From Gammaproteobacteria bacterium (lineage in GTDB: Bacteria > Pseudomonadota > Gammaproteobacteria > Steroidobacterales > JABDKV01): a stretch of 64,000 nt of DNA. The translations under genes were made by a program, and so were the position numbers. How positions within the stretch are numbered: the stretch's first letter is position 1; every line of letters starts with the position of its first letter. Under the pieces are notes generated by a model that searched no databases, was not told the DNA's origin, and saw only the letters and a list, made by a program, of their open reading frames with translations. This document shows, piece by piece, positions 1-9,021 of the stretch. The stretch lies in NCBI GenBank assembly GCA_013003425.1, contig JABDJB010000045.1, positions 78,501 to 142,500 on the forward strand, written 5' to 3'.

Positions 1-1
1 C

Positions 2-2578
2 GGTGTTCACGACGAAGACTCGCAAATGCCGGAGGAAGCGCTGGCAGTCCTGGGTGATGCGGTCAGCACGATTCGGGCGATAGTCGAAACGATCAATGAG
101 GATGCGCCAGCGCCGGATACGACAGCGTTGGCTGAGCGCATTGCAGCGCTCGAAGTAGCAGACGAGCCTGCGTCGGAACAGGTTGCCGCTCATGTAGCTG
201 CACCACCTGTGGACGAGGGTGCAGACGAGATCGCATCGATATTCGGTGACGAGGCAACACAGATCCTGGAAGCCGCCGATATTTCCTTCCAGGGGCTTGG
301 CCAGGCCGCGACCAACCGCGTGGCGATCAGCGAACTGCAGCGTCAGCTGCACACACTCAAAGGTGGCGCACGCATGGCGGGTGTCAGTCCTATCGGCGAC
401 CTCTCGCACGAGCTCGAATCACTGCTGATCGCTGTTGAAGGTGGTCGCGTCGAGACCGATGGCAGGGTATTGGGTGTTGTCCAGGAAAGTCTCGATCGCA
501 TGCACGCGATGGCCGACGCATTGCGTGGCCGGCGTGAAGTGCGGGAGGCAGACGATCTGCTGGAGCGTATCCATGCCCTGGCGGCGCCGGTTGCCGCGCC
601 CGCCGCTGAGCAGTTCGCCCGACCGCCGGAACCGGAGCCGGAGCCGGCAGAACCGGTGGCTGCAGCACCACCTCCGGAACCGGAGCTGCCCGCAGAAGAG
701 CCTGCAGAGTCGGACGAGCAGCTTTCGGCCGCTAAAGAGCTGTTCACCGATGAATCCGGCGAGCGCCGCGAGTTTGCGCGGGTCTCGGCAGAGCTGCTTG
801 ATGATTTGCTAAACAACGTCGGCGAAGTGAGCATTTATCACTCGCGGCTGGAACAACAGATCAGCACGATAGGTTTCAATACCGCCGAGCTGGCGCAGAC
901 GGTAACGCGCCTGCGCGAACAGCTGCGCAAGCTGGAAATGGAAACCGAAGCGCACATCCTGCACAAGCATCATGACGATACCGAGACGCGCACCGAATTC
1001 GACCCGCTGGAGATGGATCGTTACTCGCTCATCCAGCAGCTGTCACGCGCGCTGGCAGAATCGGTCAGCGACCTGAGCAGTATCCAGGGCCTGCTGGAGG
1101 AGCTCACCCGCGATGCGGAAACCCTGCTGGTACAGCAGTCACGGGTAACCACCGAATTACAGGACGGACTCATGCGTACCCGCATGATTCCGTTCCAGCG
1201 TCATGTTCCACGCTTCAGCCGGCTGGTGCGGCAGATCGCTGGCGAAACAGGAAAACGTGCGGAGCTGAAAGTCGACGGAGGTGGCGAACTCGACCGGCAG
1301 GTGCTCGAGCGCATGTTGCCGCCGTTCGAGCACATGCTGCGTAACGCCGTGGTGCACGGTATCGAGCCGGTAGACGAGCGTGAGCGCATGGGCAAGCCGG
1401 CCGTCGGCACCATCGACATCAGCCTGGCTCGCGAAGGCTCGGAGATGATCATCGTATTTCGTGATGATGGCCGTGGTCTTGACGTAGATCGAATACGCGA
1501 GCGTGCCAGTGCACAGGGCCTTATCAACCGCAGCGCCGCGCTGAGTGACAGTGAAATCCTGCAGCTGGTACTCGAGCCGGGCTTCAGTACCGCGACCGAA
1601 GTGACGCAGGCGGCCGGACGCGGCGTCGGCATGGATATTGTGGCCAACGTGGTCAAGCAGCTCGGTGGCTCGCTCGATATCGCCTCCACCCCGGGTCAGG
1701 GCGCAACGTTTACGGTACGCCTGCCGCTGACGCTGGCCATCAGCCAGGCATTGCTGGTGCGCACCCACGAGGAGTTGTATGCCATTCCGGTGCCAACGCT
1801 TGCTGGCGTTGCGCGCCTGCCGGTTGGCGAGCTGCGCGAATATCTTGAGGCCAGTGAGCCGCAGCTCGAATACGGCGATCACCTGTACAGGTTCCAGCAT
1901 CTTGGTCACCTGCTCGGCGGGCACGGTACCGATCTCGATGGGGCCGGCAGTTCAGTGCCGCTGGTGCTGGTTCGTGCCGGCGAGCATTCCACCGCGCTGA
2001 TTGCCGACGAGATTGTTGGCAGCCGCGAAATCGTGGTCAAACCTGTGGGGCCGCAAATCGCCGCAGTACGCGGTGTCGCGGGGGCCACCATACTTGGCGA
2101 TGGCAGCATCGTGGTGATACTGGATGTCAACGCGCTGGTACGCAGTGCACGTCCTGCCCGGGTGCTGCAGGAGCCGCCACCGCAGCCACGCGACGAGCGC
2201 CCTGCGGTGCTGGTAGTTGACGACTCAATAACCGTGCGCCGGGTGACCCAGCGGCTGCTGGAACGCAACGATATGCGCGTGACGACGGCCAAAGATGGTG
2301 TCGATGCTGTCGCCGCCATGCAGGAATTTTTGCCCGACCTGATACTGCTGGACATCGAAATGCCACGTATGGACGGTTACGAGGTTGCGACCCATGTGCG
2401 TAACAGCCCGCGACTGCAGGGTGTTCCTATCGTCATGGTGACCTCGCGGGTTGGCGACAAGCATCGCAATCGTGCTATCGAGATCGGGGTCAATGCCTAT
2501 CTCGGCAAGCCCTACCAGGAGGCGCAGTTGCTGGAAGCGATCAGACCACTGCTGGCACAGCGGGCCGCCGTATCATGA
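2..2578 (+). CDS. chpA: ChpA/PilL-type hybrid chemotaxis histidine kinase, 3' part
   Basis: CheA-family kinase fused to a receiver, as in the Chp system that controls type IV pilus motility. The frame is open to the left window edge, so the ATG at 26 is probably internal and further Hpt domains are likely upstream. Numbering from that ATG: an Hpt domain with phosphoacceptor His109 (motif LHTLKGGARMAG); a Pro/Glu-rich linker at about 195-230; CheA dimerisation and ATPase with the N box (LRNAVVHG, about 437), G1 (DDGRGLD, about 479) and G2 (GRGVGMD, about 531); a CheW-like domain at about 590-715; and a C-terminal REC domain from about 728 with phosphoacceptor Asp near 776 and the GKP lysine near 827. 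Its stop overlaps the next gene by 4 bp (ATGA), so the two are translationally coupled. Confidence 0.93.
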   Translation, partial: GVHDEDSQMPEEALAVLGDAVSTIRAIVETINEDAPAPDTTALAERIAALEVADEPASEQVAAHVAAPPVDEGADEIASIFGDEATQILEAADISFQGLGQAATNRVAISELQRQLHTLKGGARMAGVSPIGDLSHELESLLIAVEGGRVETDGRVLGVVQESLDRMHAMADALRGRREVREADDLLERIHALAAPVAAPAAEQFARPPEPEPEPAEPVAAAPPPEPELPAEEPAESDEQLSAAKELFTDESGERREFARVSAELLDDLLNNVGEVSIYHSRLEQQISTIGFNTAELAQTVTRLREQLRKLEMETEAHILHKHHDDTETRTEFDPLEMDRYSLIQQLSRALAESVSDLSSIQGLLEELTRDAETLLVQQSRVTTELQDGLMRTRMIPFQRHVPRFSRLVRQIAGETGKRAELKVDGGGELDRQVLERMLPPFEHMLRNAVVHGIEPVDERERMGKPAVGTIDISLAREGSEMIIVFRDDGRGLDVDRIRERASAQGLINRSAALSDSEILQLVLEPGFSTATEVTQAAGRGVGMDIVANVVKQLGGSLDIASTPGQGATFTVRLPLTLAISQALLVRTHEELYAIPVPTLAGVARLPVGELREYLEASEPQLEYGDHLYRFQHLGHLLGGHGTDLDGAGSSVPLVLVRAGEHSTALIADEIVGSREIVVKPVGPQIAAVRGVAGATILGDGSIVVILDVNALVRSARPARVLQEPPPQPRDERPAVLVVDDSITVRRVTQRLLERNDMRVTTAKDGVDAVAAMQEFLPDLILLDIEMPRMDGYEVATHVRNSPRLQGVPIVMVTSRVGDKHRNRAIEIGVNAYLGKPYQEAQLLEAIRPLLAQRAAVS

Positions 2579-3048
2579 CTGCCGCGGTCGAAGAGCTGTA
2601 CAGCCTGCTGGTGCCTCTCGCGGAGGGCCGGCTGGTGGTGCCGCGTGCCTGTATTGCGGAAGTCGCCGGATACAACCAGCCCGAGCCGGTCAACGGAGCG
2701 CCACACTGGCTGCTTGGCAGGATGGAGTGGAATGGTCGCACCATTCCGCTTATCTCGTTCGAGGGCGCCTGCGGTGAGGCAATGCCACGCACCGGCCCGC
2801 GTTCACGCGTGGTTGTCTTCCGCGCAATCAGCGACAAGTTGCGTACCGGCTATTTCGGGCTGGTAACGCAGGGCTTTCCGCAGCTGGTGCGGGTAAATCC
2901 CGCGGTGCTCGCTCCCGATACCGGTTCCGACTGGCCGGCCGACAGCCCGGTGTTGTGCCAGGTGCGGATGGTTAACCAGCGCCCGCTGATACCCGATCTG
3001 GAGCTTCTGGAAACGATGATTGCCGTGGAGCTGGACAAGGCGGCCTAA
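2575..3048 (+). CDS. CheW-like adaptor (ChpC/PilI-like)
   Basis: A 157-residue single-domain CheW-like protein that would tether the upstream kinase to chemoreceptors or modulate its signalling. The start ATG overlaps the kinase stop (ATGA), which fixes the start and argues for co-expression. The sequence opens with a CheW-type strand (EELYSLLVPLAEGRLVVP) and contains the LGRMEWNGRTIPLI segment typical of CheW beta-barrels. No receiver or methyltransferase domain is present. Its 3' end overlaps the convergent rsmE by 4 bp. By position it resembles ChpC of Pseudomonas, but the family is too short and divergent to separate ChpC from PilI by eye. Confidence 0.85.
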   Translation: MTAAVEELYSLLVPLAEGRLVVPRACIAEVAGYNQPEPVNGAPHWLLGRMEWNGRTIPLISFEGACGEAMPRTGPRSRVVVFRAISDKLRTGYFGLVTQGFPQLVRVNPAVLAPDTGSDWPADSPVLCQVRMVNQRPLIPDLELLETMIAVELDKAA

Positions 3049-3779
3049 CCGGCGTCGCCCCAGCGCGACTGCAGTATCGCCAGTGCTGCCAGGGCTGCGG
3101 TTTCCGTTCGTAATACCCGTGGCCCTAGAGACACCGCTGCAAAGCCGCGGCCAGCCGCCAGCTCCTGCTCGCGCCCGCTCAGCCCGCCCTCCGGCCCAAT
3201 CAACAAAGTGACATTGTCGTGCTTTGCCCCGAGGGCACCCAGGCCAGTTGTACTGCCTGGTTGCAGCATCAGACGTGTCGCGGATTCATCAGTCGTGCGC
3301 AACCAATCATCGATCGACATCGGTGATGCCATTGCGGGAATGCGATTTCGGCCGCACTGCTCACACGCCGACACCGCGATTTTCAGCCAGTGCGCATGAC
3401 GGCGTGCAGCGCGTTTTTTGTCCAGCCGCACAACGGTATGGTCGGTCAGCAATGGCACAATGCTCTGCACGCCGAGTTCGGTCGCTTTCTGGATCACCTG
3501 GTCCATGCGTTCGCCGCGGGCGATGCCCTGTGCCAGCGTCATTGCCAGGTGCGACTCGGCTTCGCGCGCGCTGTGTGCGCCAATCGACAATACTGCTTCG
3601 TCGCGCGTCGCGCGCTCCAGGTTTGCGGCGTATTCCCCGCCGTTACCGTCGAAAGCGGTAAGGGCGGCTCCGGCACGCAGGCGCAAGACCCGTGTCAGGT
3701 AGTGCGATGTTGCTGCGTCGACGGTAATGCTGTTGTGCCCGGCCAGCGGCTGTCGCACAAATACCCGGTGTGATCGCAT
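3045..3779 (-). CDS. rsmE: 16S rRNA m3U1498 methyltransferase RsmE
   Basis: SPOUT-class methyltransferase that makes N3-methyluridine at position 1498 of 16S rRNA, using SAM. At 244 residues it has the usual family length. The N-terminal PUA-like part (residues 1-70) is followed by the SPOUT domain with the GERMDQVIQKATELGV segment and the SAM-binding knot: LIGPEGGL near residue 195 and LGPRVLRTETA near 220. The start is an ATG at 3779. It is transcribed toward the CheW-like gene and away from ampD, so it is probably monocistronic. Proximity of rsmE to pilus chemotaxis genes is seen in other gammaproteobacteria, where gshB often lies between. Confidence 0.95.
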   Translation of the reverse strand: MRSHRVFVRQPLAGHNSITVDAATSHYLTRVLRLRAGAALTAFDGNGGEYAANLERATRDEAVLSIGAHSAREAESHLAMTLAQGIARGERMDQVIQKATELGVQSIVPLLTDHTVVRLDKKRAARRHAHWLKIAVSACEQCGRNRIPAMASPMSIDDWLRTTDESATRLMLQPGSTTGLGALGAKHDNVTLLIGPEGGLSGREQELAAGRGFAAVSLGPRVLRTETAALAALAILQSRWGDAG

Positions 3780-3830
3780 ACGCTATTTTGTCCAGCGCAT
3801 CGTCGCGGCGCAAGGCGGTACAATGCCGCC

Positions 3831-4412
3831 ATGCCAGTCGACATTGATACGGAAACCGGGCTGATCCGACAGGCCCGTCAGGTCGCTTCCAGCAATTACG
3901 ATGCCCGTCCTGAGGGATGCGCGCCGGAGCTGGTAGTGGTGCATGCCATCAGCCTGCCGCCAGGCCAGTTCGGCGGGCCACACATAGAGCAGCTGTTTAC
4001 CAACAGCCTGCAGCCATCGGCGCACCCCTATTTTGCCCGGATCGCTGATTTGCGGGTATCGGCGCACGTGCTGGTGCGCCGCGATGGCGAGCTGGTCCAG
4101 TTCGTGCCGCTCGACCAGCGTGCATGGCACGCCGGCGAGTCCTGTCACAATGGTCGTGCTGCCTGTAACGACTTTTCGATTGGTATCGAGCTCGAAGGCG
4201 ATGACGAAACGCCGTTTACCACAGAACAGTACGAACAACTTGCAGCGTTGTGCCTGGCGCTCGAGCCCGTCTATCCGGGCATCCGTCTTGACCAGATCGT
4301 TGGTCACTGCCACATCGCACCTGACCGCAAGACTGATCCCGGCCCGAATTTCGACTGGCAACAGCTTGCTGCGCTGTTGGGGCAGCCGGCCCGGGACGGG
4401 GTGTTAGGATAG
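3831..4412 (+). CDS. ampD: 1,6-anhydro-N-acetylmuramyl-L-alanine amidase AmpD
   Basis: Cytosolic zinc amidase that cleaves the stem peptide from 1,6-anhydroMurNAc during muropeptide recycling; its loss induces AmpC beta-lactamase in many relatives. The 193-residue length fits E. coli AmpD. Zinc ligands by alignment are His38 (LVVVHAIS), His159 and Asp169 (GHCHIAPDRKTDPGP); the catalytic Glu lies in SIGIELEG. No signal peptide is present, consistent with AmpD rather than a periplasmic paralogue such as AmiD. A -10-like TACAAT at 3819-3824 ends only 6 bp before the ATG, so the transcript may be nearly leaderless. AmpE follows 27 bp downstream. AnmK, another recycling enzyme, lies at 57-58 kb. 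Confidence 0.95.
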   Translation: MPVDIDTETGLIRQARQVASSNYDARPEGCAPELVVVHAISLPPGQFGGPHIEQLFTNSLQPSAHPYFARIADLRVSAHVLVRRDGELVQFVPLDQRAWHAGESCHNGRAACNDFSIGIELEGDDETPFTTEQYEQLAALCLALEPVYPGIRLDQIVGHCHIAPDRKTDPGPNFDWQQLAALLGQPARDGVLG

Positions 4413-4439
4413 CCGCATGATGGCGATAGTGGTGCATGA

Positions 4440-5345
4440 ATGAACCTGCTGGCGTTGGCGCTGGGGCTGTTCATCGAGCGATTCCTGACGCACCTGTTTC
4501 ACCTGCGCGAGGCACGCTGGCTCGATAGCTATTTTGACCGCGGCCTGCGCCTGCTGGGCAACGGCTGGCTCAGCCACGTCGGCGCAGCCCTTGTCGTACT
4601 GGTGCCGGTAATTCCCGTTGCCGCCTTCACTATCGTGTTTCGCGAGACGTTGCTCGGCCTGCCTTACCTGGCATTCGCCGTAATCATGCTGTTGTTCTCG
4701 CTGGGCCCGCGTGACCTGGAGGACGAGGTCGAGGATTACGTAGAGTCGTTGCAGTCCGGGGACGCGGCGCGAGCCGACCGGATTGCCAAGGAACTGCTCG
4801 AGACAGAAGCGCCCCGGGAAAAGAAAAAACGATCGCTGGCGATTGAAGAAGCAATATTTGTGCAGTCAAACAATCGCCTGTTTGGTGTAGTCCTGTGGTT
4901 CATGCTGCTGGGCCCGGCGGGTGCCTGGCTGTTTCGGGTAACAGACATGTTTCGGCGGCGTGCGATGTTCGAAGCGGGGCGGGCCGCTGAGGATGATGGC
5001 ACCACGCCGCGCTACCTGGAGGTGGCGCAAAGGGTGCACGGCGTCATTGCCTGGCCGGCAGCGCGGCTGCTGGCTCTGTCATTTGCGCTCGCCGGCAGTT
5101 TCGAGAGCGCCGTTGCCGACTGGCGCGAGTACTACAATGACTGTGCCGAGAATTTTTTCCATGTGAACGACGATGTAATTGCCTGCGCCGGTCTGGGCGC
5201 CCTGGGCAATGTAGTCGGTGAAGCCGGCGACCCGGGCAGCCTGGAGATTCGTGGCGCGCGCAGCGCAATGAGCCTGGTATCACGCACGCTGTGGATCTGG
5301 CTGACCGCAATAGCAATTCTGACCATTTTCGGATTTGCCGTGTGA
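4440..5345 (+). CDS. ampE: AmpE-like integral membrane protein (CobD/CbiB superfamily)
   Basis: A 301-residue polytopic membrane protein that follows ampD, as AmpE does in E. coli. The opening (LALALGLFIERFLTHLFHLR, RWLDSY) is characteristic of AmpE. Hydrophobic helices occur at about 1-15, 45-95, 145-170, 205-220 and 280-300. AmpE belongs to the CobD/CbiB superfamily whose better-known members act in cobalamin synthesis. In this window it overlaps btuF by 4 bp (GTGA), so a link to B12 handling is conceivable but unproven. AmpE itself has been described only loosely, as a sensor for AmpD-linked beta-lactamase control. Confidence 0.85.
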   Translation: MNLLALALGLFIERFLTHLFHLREARWLDSYFDRGLRLLGNGWLSHVGAALVVLVPVIPVAAFTIVFRETLLGLPYLAFAVIMLLFSLGPRDLEDEVEDYVESLQSGDAARADRIAKELLETEAPREKKKRSLAIEEAIFVQSNNRLFGVVLWFMLLGPAGAWLFRVTDMFRRRAMFEAGRAAEDDGTTPRYLEVAQRVHGVIAWPAARLLALSFALAGSFESAVADWREYYNDCAENFFHVNDDVIACAGLGALGNVVGEAGDPGSLEIRGARSAMSLVSRTLWIWLTAIAILTIFGFAV

Positions 5346-6226
5346 AGCTCCTGCCCGCGATGCTGGTTGCTGCCTGCCTGGGTGGCTGTACCGGCGAACG
5401 GCACGAAGGCCCGGCAGATATCGGCCCGGCCAGTCGCATCGTCACGCTCGCGCCGCACCTGACCGAGCTGGTTTTTACTGTCGGCGCCGGCAATCAGCTG
5501 GTTGGCGTGGTGGCGCACAGCGATTACCCGGAGGCGGCGCAGTCCCTGCCTGTTATTGGTGATGCGTTTCGTATCGACCCGGAGCGCCTGGCAGCCGTCG
5601 AGCCTGACCTGGTGCTGGCGTGGGCGGGGGGTAATCCTGCAGAGACGGTCAACCAGCTGCTCGATCGCGGTTATCGCGTAGTCAGTCTGCCAGCTGACGC
5701 GCTGACAGACGTGGCTGCCAACCTGGTGCAGATCGGTGCGCTGACAGGGCACGAAACTGTGGCCCGGGCAATGGCCGACGAGTACCTGCAGGTGCTGGAG
5801 CAGCGTCGTCGGCAAAGCATGACCGGCAGGCCTCTGCGGGTGTTCTACCAGATCTCGCCGCAACCACTTTATACGGTAGGCGGACGCCATCCGATCAGTG
5901 AAATGATCAGGCTGTGCGGGGGGCAGAATGTCTTTGCCGACCTGGAACAGCTGGCACCGGCTGTCAGCCTCGAGGCGGTACTGGCCCGGGATCCGCAGGT
6001 GATTATCGCTGCCATGCCCGGTGGCGAGCTGCAGCAGTGGCACCGCTGGGCCGACATGGCAGCGGTTGCGGGCGAGGCGCTGTATACAGTCGATGCGTCG
6101 CTGGTGAGTCGGCCGAGCACCCGCATGCTGCAGGGGCTACAGCAGCTTTGTGCCCACCTGGAGGCGGTGCGTATCAGCAGCCCCGACGCAGAGACGCCCC
6201 CTGTTGCTATTGAACCTCGGCCTTGA
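5342..6226 (+). CDS. btuF: Cobalamin-binding lipoprotein BtuF (ABC transporter SBP)
   Basis: Periplasmic helical-backbone substrate-binding protein that hands vitamin B12 to BtuCD. I chose the GTG at 5342, which overlaps the ampE stop (GTGA); it gives a 294-residue precursor with a lipoprotein signal (MKLLPAMLVAACLGGC, lipobox LGGC), so the mature protein is probably membrane-anchored. Family signatures are SRIVTLAPHLTELVFTVGAG at the N-terminus, VAHSDYPEAA, the DPERLAAVEPDLVLAW segment and YTVGGRHPISEMI. A longer in-frame start at 5291 would bury the signal sequence and is rejected. The 3' end overlaps the convergent exoprotein gene by 20 bp. Confidence 0.9.
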   Translation: MKLLPAMLVAACLGGCTGERHEGPADIGPASRIVTLAPHLTELVFTVGAGNQLVGVVAHSDYPEAAQSLPVIGDAFRIDPERLAAVEPDLVLAWAGGNPAETVNQLLDRGYRVVSLPADALTDVAANLVQIGALTGHETVARAMADEYLQVLEQRRRQSMTGRPLRVFYQISPQPLYTVGGRHPISEMIRLCGGQNVFADLEQLAPAVSLEAVLARDPQVIIAAMPGGELQQWHRWADMAAVAGEALYTVDASLVSRPSTRMLQGLQQLCAHLEAVRISSPDAETPPVAIEPRP

Positions 6227-8840
6227 ACCGCAGTTCGAATTGACGGTCACCGGCCGCAGCGGCCAGGAAACTTCCGCCAAGCTGCACCTGGAAGTGGGTG
6301 ACGGCAGGGTCAGTGCCATTACCGCTGTCTACCGGTGTGTAACTGAACGAGACGCCACCATCGTTTGAAAAGCGAATGTCATCAGTGGCGTCGCCCAGGC
6401 TGATAAAACTGTAGCTGAGCCCGCTGGCTGGCGAGCCATCGACAAATGCGACCGGACCAGGGTTCGTCGCATCAAAATCGCTGACGACCAGCGCCAGGTT
6501 TGCCGGAATCTGGTCGGTGACGATAAGCGATCCCGAGTCGGTAAGGCCGGTGCCGGCGTTGCTGACCTCGATGCGGTACTCGACGATCGCGCCCGGCAAC
6601 GCTTTGGGATTGCCGCCGGTGCTAAACGGATCTGACAGGGTGGTAACCTGCTTGAATGAGCTGATTACCGGAACGGCAGGATTTATGTCGGCCGAGTCAG
6701 AGTCATTGGCCGGATTCGGATCGATCTGGAACAGCGTCAGCACGCTGGCTGTATTAGTGATAGTGCTGCCATCGACGTCGGTATCGACATCCGCATTAAT
6801 TTGCAAAATGGTTGATGCGCCCGCAGCGAGTGTGCCGATAAACCACACCCCGCTGGATGGGTCATAGACACCGGTCGCTGTCGAGCTGCTGGTGTAGGTA
6901 ACGCCGGCCGGTAACACGTCGCTTATCTGCAGTATCGATGCATTGCCCGTCCCGGCATTGCTCACAGTAATCGTGTAAGCGATGTTGTCAGCAGGTGCCG
7001 GCGCAGGGTCGTCGACGATTTTGACAACGCCGATATCAGCAACAACCGATGGCGAAGATGCATAGCAGTCTACCGCCTCGTAATCGCTGCCATTGTCCAG
7101 CGCGCGCGGGTTGAAGCCGGTGCCCGTATTCTTGTCGATCTCGTAAAGAATATTCTGCGTACCGCTGGTGCCCCACAGCTGGCCAAAAGCGTCCGTACCC
7201 AGGCCCTCGATATCCGGGACGGTCAGCAACGCGATATCGGTGGTTGCACCGTTAGCCTTGTCGATAATAATCAGCCGGTCGGAATTCCCGCCCGAGTTGA
7301 GGACGGCATACATGACGCCGGTGGTGGGGTCGACCGCAATATCGTCGACGATGTCATTACCCAGTACCGGCTGTATTTCGACGTAATCGACGCCAGGCCC
7401 GAATGCATTCGGGATGTGGGCGCCGCTGACCGGGTCGATCACCAGCAGAAGGTCATTGCCACCGCGGCTGTGCGAGCCATAGAGTAAGCCGCTGGTCGCA
7501 TCCCAGGCCAGTCCGTCGATATCATCCAACGTGATGTTGCCGGCCGAGCCACTGCCGGTGCCAAACGACTGCGGTCGATTGGTGAACACACCACTGACGG
7601 TGCTGATCGTTCCCAGCCGCCCGGCATTGGCACCATAGAGCACGCCGGCAGCAGCGTCCCAGGCTATAGCCTCCACGGCGCTGGTGCCTGTGCCGGAGCC
7701 GATGTCGGTTTCGTTGGTAGCCGGGTCAGGATCCGATGTGTCGATACGGGTGAGCAGGTCGTCACCACCACCGCCGCCGCCACTATCGGCAACCAAGTAG
7801 CATAGCTGGTTGCTGTTAAGGGGCCGGACGCTGGTCGTTTCCGAAGCGGTGTCGTTGTTCGGGTTGGCATCAGGCTGGTCACCGGTAACCGATGCTGTGT
7901 TGGTGATTGAACCGCCGACAGCAGGCATGGTTACCACCAGGTAAATCATTGCGTTATTGCCTGCGCTGACTGCACCGATGTTGCAGGTGACGGTGCCAAG
8001 GTTCTCACTGCAACTGCCCTGGCTCGCCGAGGCGGAGATAAAGCCGACGCCGGCCGGCAACACATCGGTAACCGTGACGCCGGTGGCGTCGAGCGGACCA
8101 TTATTGGTGACCGTAATTGTGTAGTTCACTATGTCACCATTCGCTACCGGATCGGCGGCGTCGGTTTTTGTGATAGCCAGGTCGGCGGTGTTTGGTACCA
8201 CCGTGACGTATTCAATAACCAGTATCGGCGCGTTGGCATTGCTGCCGTTGTGTGATTCGGCCGTGCGCTGGCAGGCCGACGACGTACAACCGCTGCCCGG
8301 CTCGATCATGATCAGCATGTCGTTGCCGCTGGCCCATCCGGGGCGATCAGTGATTTCCTGAATGATGTTGGCGATGTTGCTGGTGCGTTGGTCGGGGCCG
8401 GCCGCGCCGACAGTGTTCCACGGCGGAACGTTGTTCCAGGCTGTATTGGCAGCCGTACGTGGACGGTTCGATAATTCATGCGTGCCGCCGCCGATGCCGC
8501 CCGCATCGTCGCTGGCTTCGCCAAAAATGTTCAGGTTTGTGCTGCCGCTATCGGTTTCGTCAACCGTGAACTGGATGTAGGCATTCAGAATGGTAACGCC
8601 GGCCGGCACGGCAATATTGCGAAACCGCATGCCAATCAGCTGTGGCTGACTGCCCTCATAGGCCAGTTCCAGGTCGGAGCTGCCGCGACTGACACTGCCA
8701 TCGCTTGCCGGCAGGTCTTCCTCAGCATCGTCAGTGTTGCTGTTGACCTGCACGCTCACTGTCACCGCCAGCGCGGCCGACGGCAGGGTCATGGCCGTGA
8801 AGGCCAGAAAAATGCAAAGAAGTCGAAGCAAGGGCGACAC
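6207..8840 (-). CDS. Large secreted DUF11-repeat protein
   Basis: A predicted exported surface or extracellular protein of about 877 residues. The start is placed at a GTG (8840) because it yields a clean Sec signal (MSPLLRLLCIFLAF..SAALA); an upstream TTG at 8912 would add 24 charged residues. After the signal comes a beta-rich domain (about 30-205) resembling DNRLRE-type modules, then a DUF11 repeat (DLAITKTDAADPVANGD.., about 230-345). Next is a propeller-like region of about 270 residues (repeated WDAATGVLYG-like motifs), a second DUF11 repeat (ADIGVVKIVDDPAPAPADN..) and a third related CARDB/DUF11-like module. No C-terminal sorting signal or beta-barrel is seen. Function is unknown; DUF11 proteins are usually large adhesin-like or cell-wall proteins. 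Confidence 0.8.
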   Translation of the reverse strand: MSPLLRLLCIFLAFTAMTLPSAALAVTVSVQVNSNTDDAEEDLPASDGSVSRGSSDLELAYEGSQPQLIGMRFRNIAVPAGVTILNAYIQFTVDETDSGSTNLNIFGEASDDAGGIGGGTHELSNRPRTAANTAWNNVPPWNTVGAAGPDQRTSNIANIIQEITDRPGWASGNDMLIMIEPGSGCTSSACQRTAESHNGSNANAPILVIEYVTVVPNTADLAITKTDAADPVANGDIVNYTITVTNNGPLDATGVTVTDVLPAGVGFISASASQGSCSENLGTVTCNIGAVSAGNNAMIYLVVTMPAVGGSITNTASVTGDQPDANPNNDTASETTSVRPLNSNQLCYLVADSGGGGGGDDLLTRIDTSDPDPATNETDIGSGTGTSAVEAIAWDAAAGVLYGANAGRLGTISTVSGVFTNRPQSFGTGSGSAGNITLDDIDGLAWDATSGLLYGSHSRGGNDLLLVIDPVSGAHIPNAFGPGVDYVEIQPVLGNDIVDDIAVDPTTGVMYAVLNSGGNSDRLIIIDKANGATTDIALLTVPDIEGLGTDAFGQLWGTSGTQNILYEIDKNTGTGFNPRALDNGSDYEAVDCYASSPSVVADIGVVKIVDDPAPAPADNIAYTITVSNAGTGNASILQISDVLPAGVTYTSSSTATGVYDPSSGVWFIGTLAAGASTILQINADVDTDVDGSTITNTASVLTLFQIDPNPANDSDSADINPAVPVISSFKQVTTLSDPFSTGGNPKALPGAIVEYRIEVSNAGTGLTDSGSLIVTDQIPANLALVVSDFDATNPGPVAFVDGSPASGLSYSFISLGDATDDIRFSNDGGVSFSYTPVDSGNGTDPAVTHFQVQLGGSFLAAAAGDRQFELRFKAEVQ

Positions 8841-9021
8841 CTGGATGCGAATAACCCCGGTGACATTCCCTTGCCGGCCCGCGGTACGTTCCGGCGGGCG
8901 CTGCCGGTACAAAAAATCCTATCAACTCATTGACATAGCGAATGAGAAACAGGTCACAATCGGGCGGATGCCGTCAGCCGCGGGTGGGGCGGATGACTTC
9001 CAGGCGCGCTAAAACAAGGGG

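Noticed and set aside
5132..6043. A 303-codon minus-strand frame opposite btuF
   Set aside because: btuF has a lipobox and family motifs; the antisense frame is low-complexity shadow coding.
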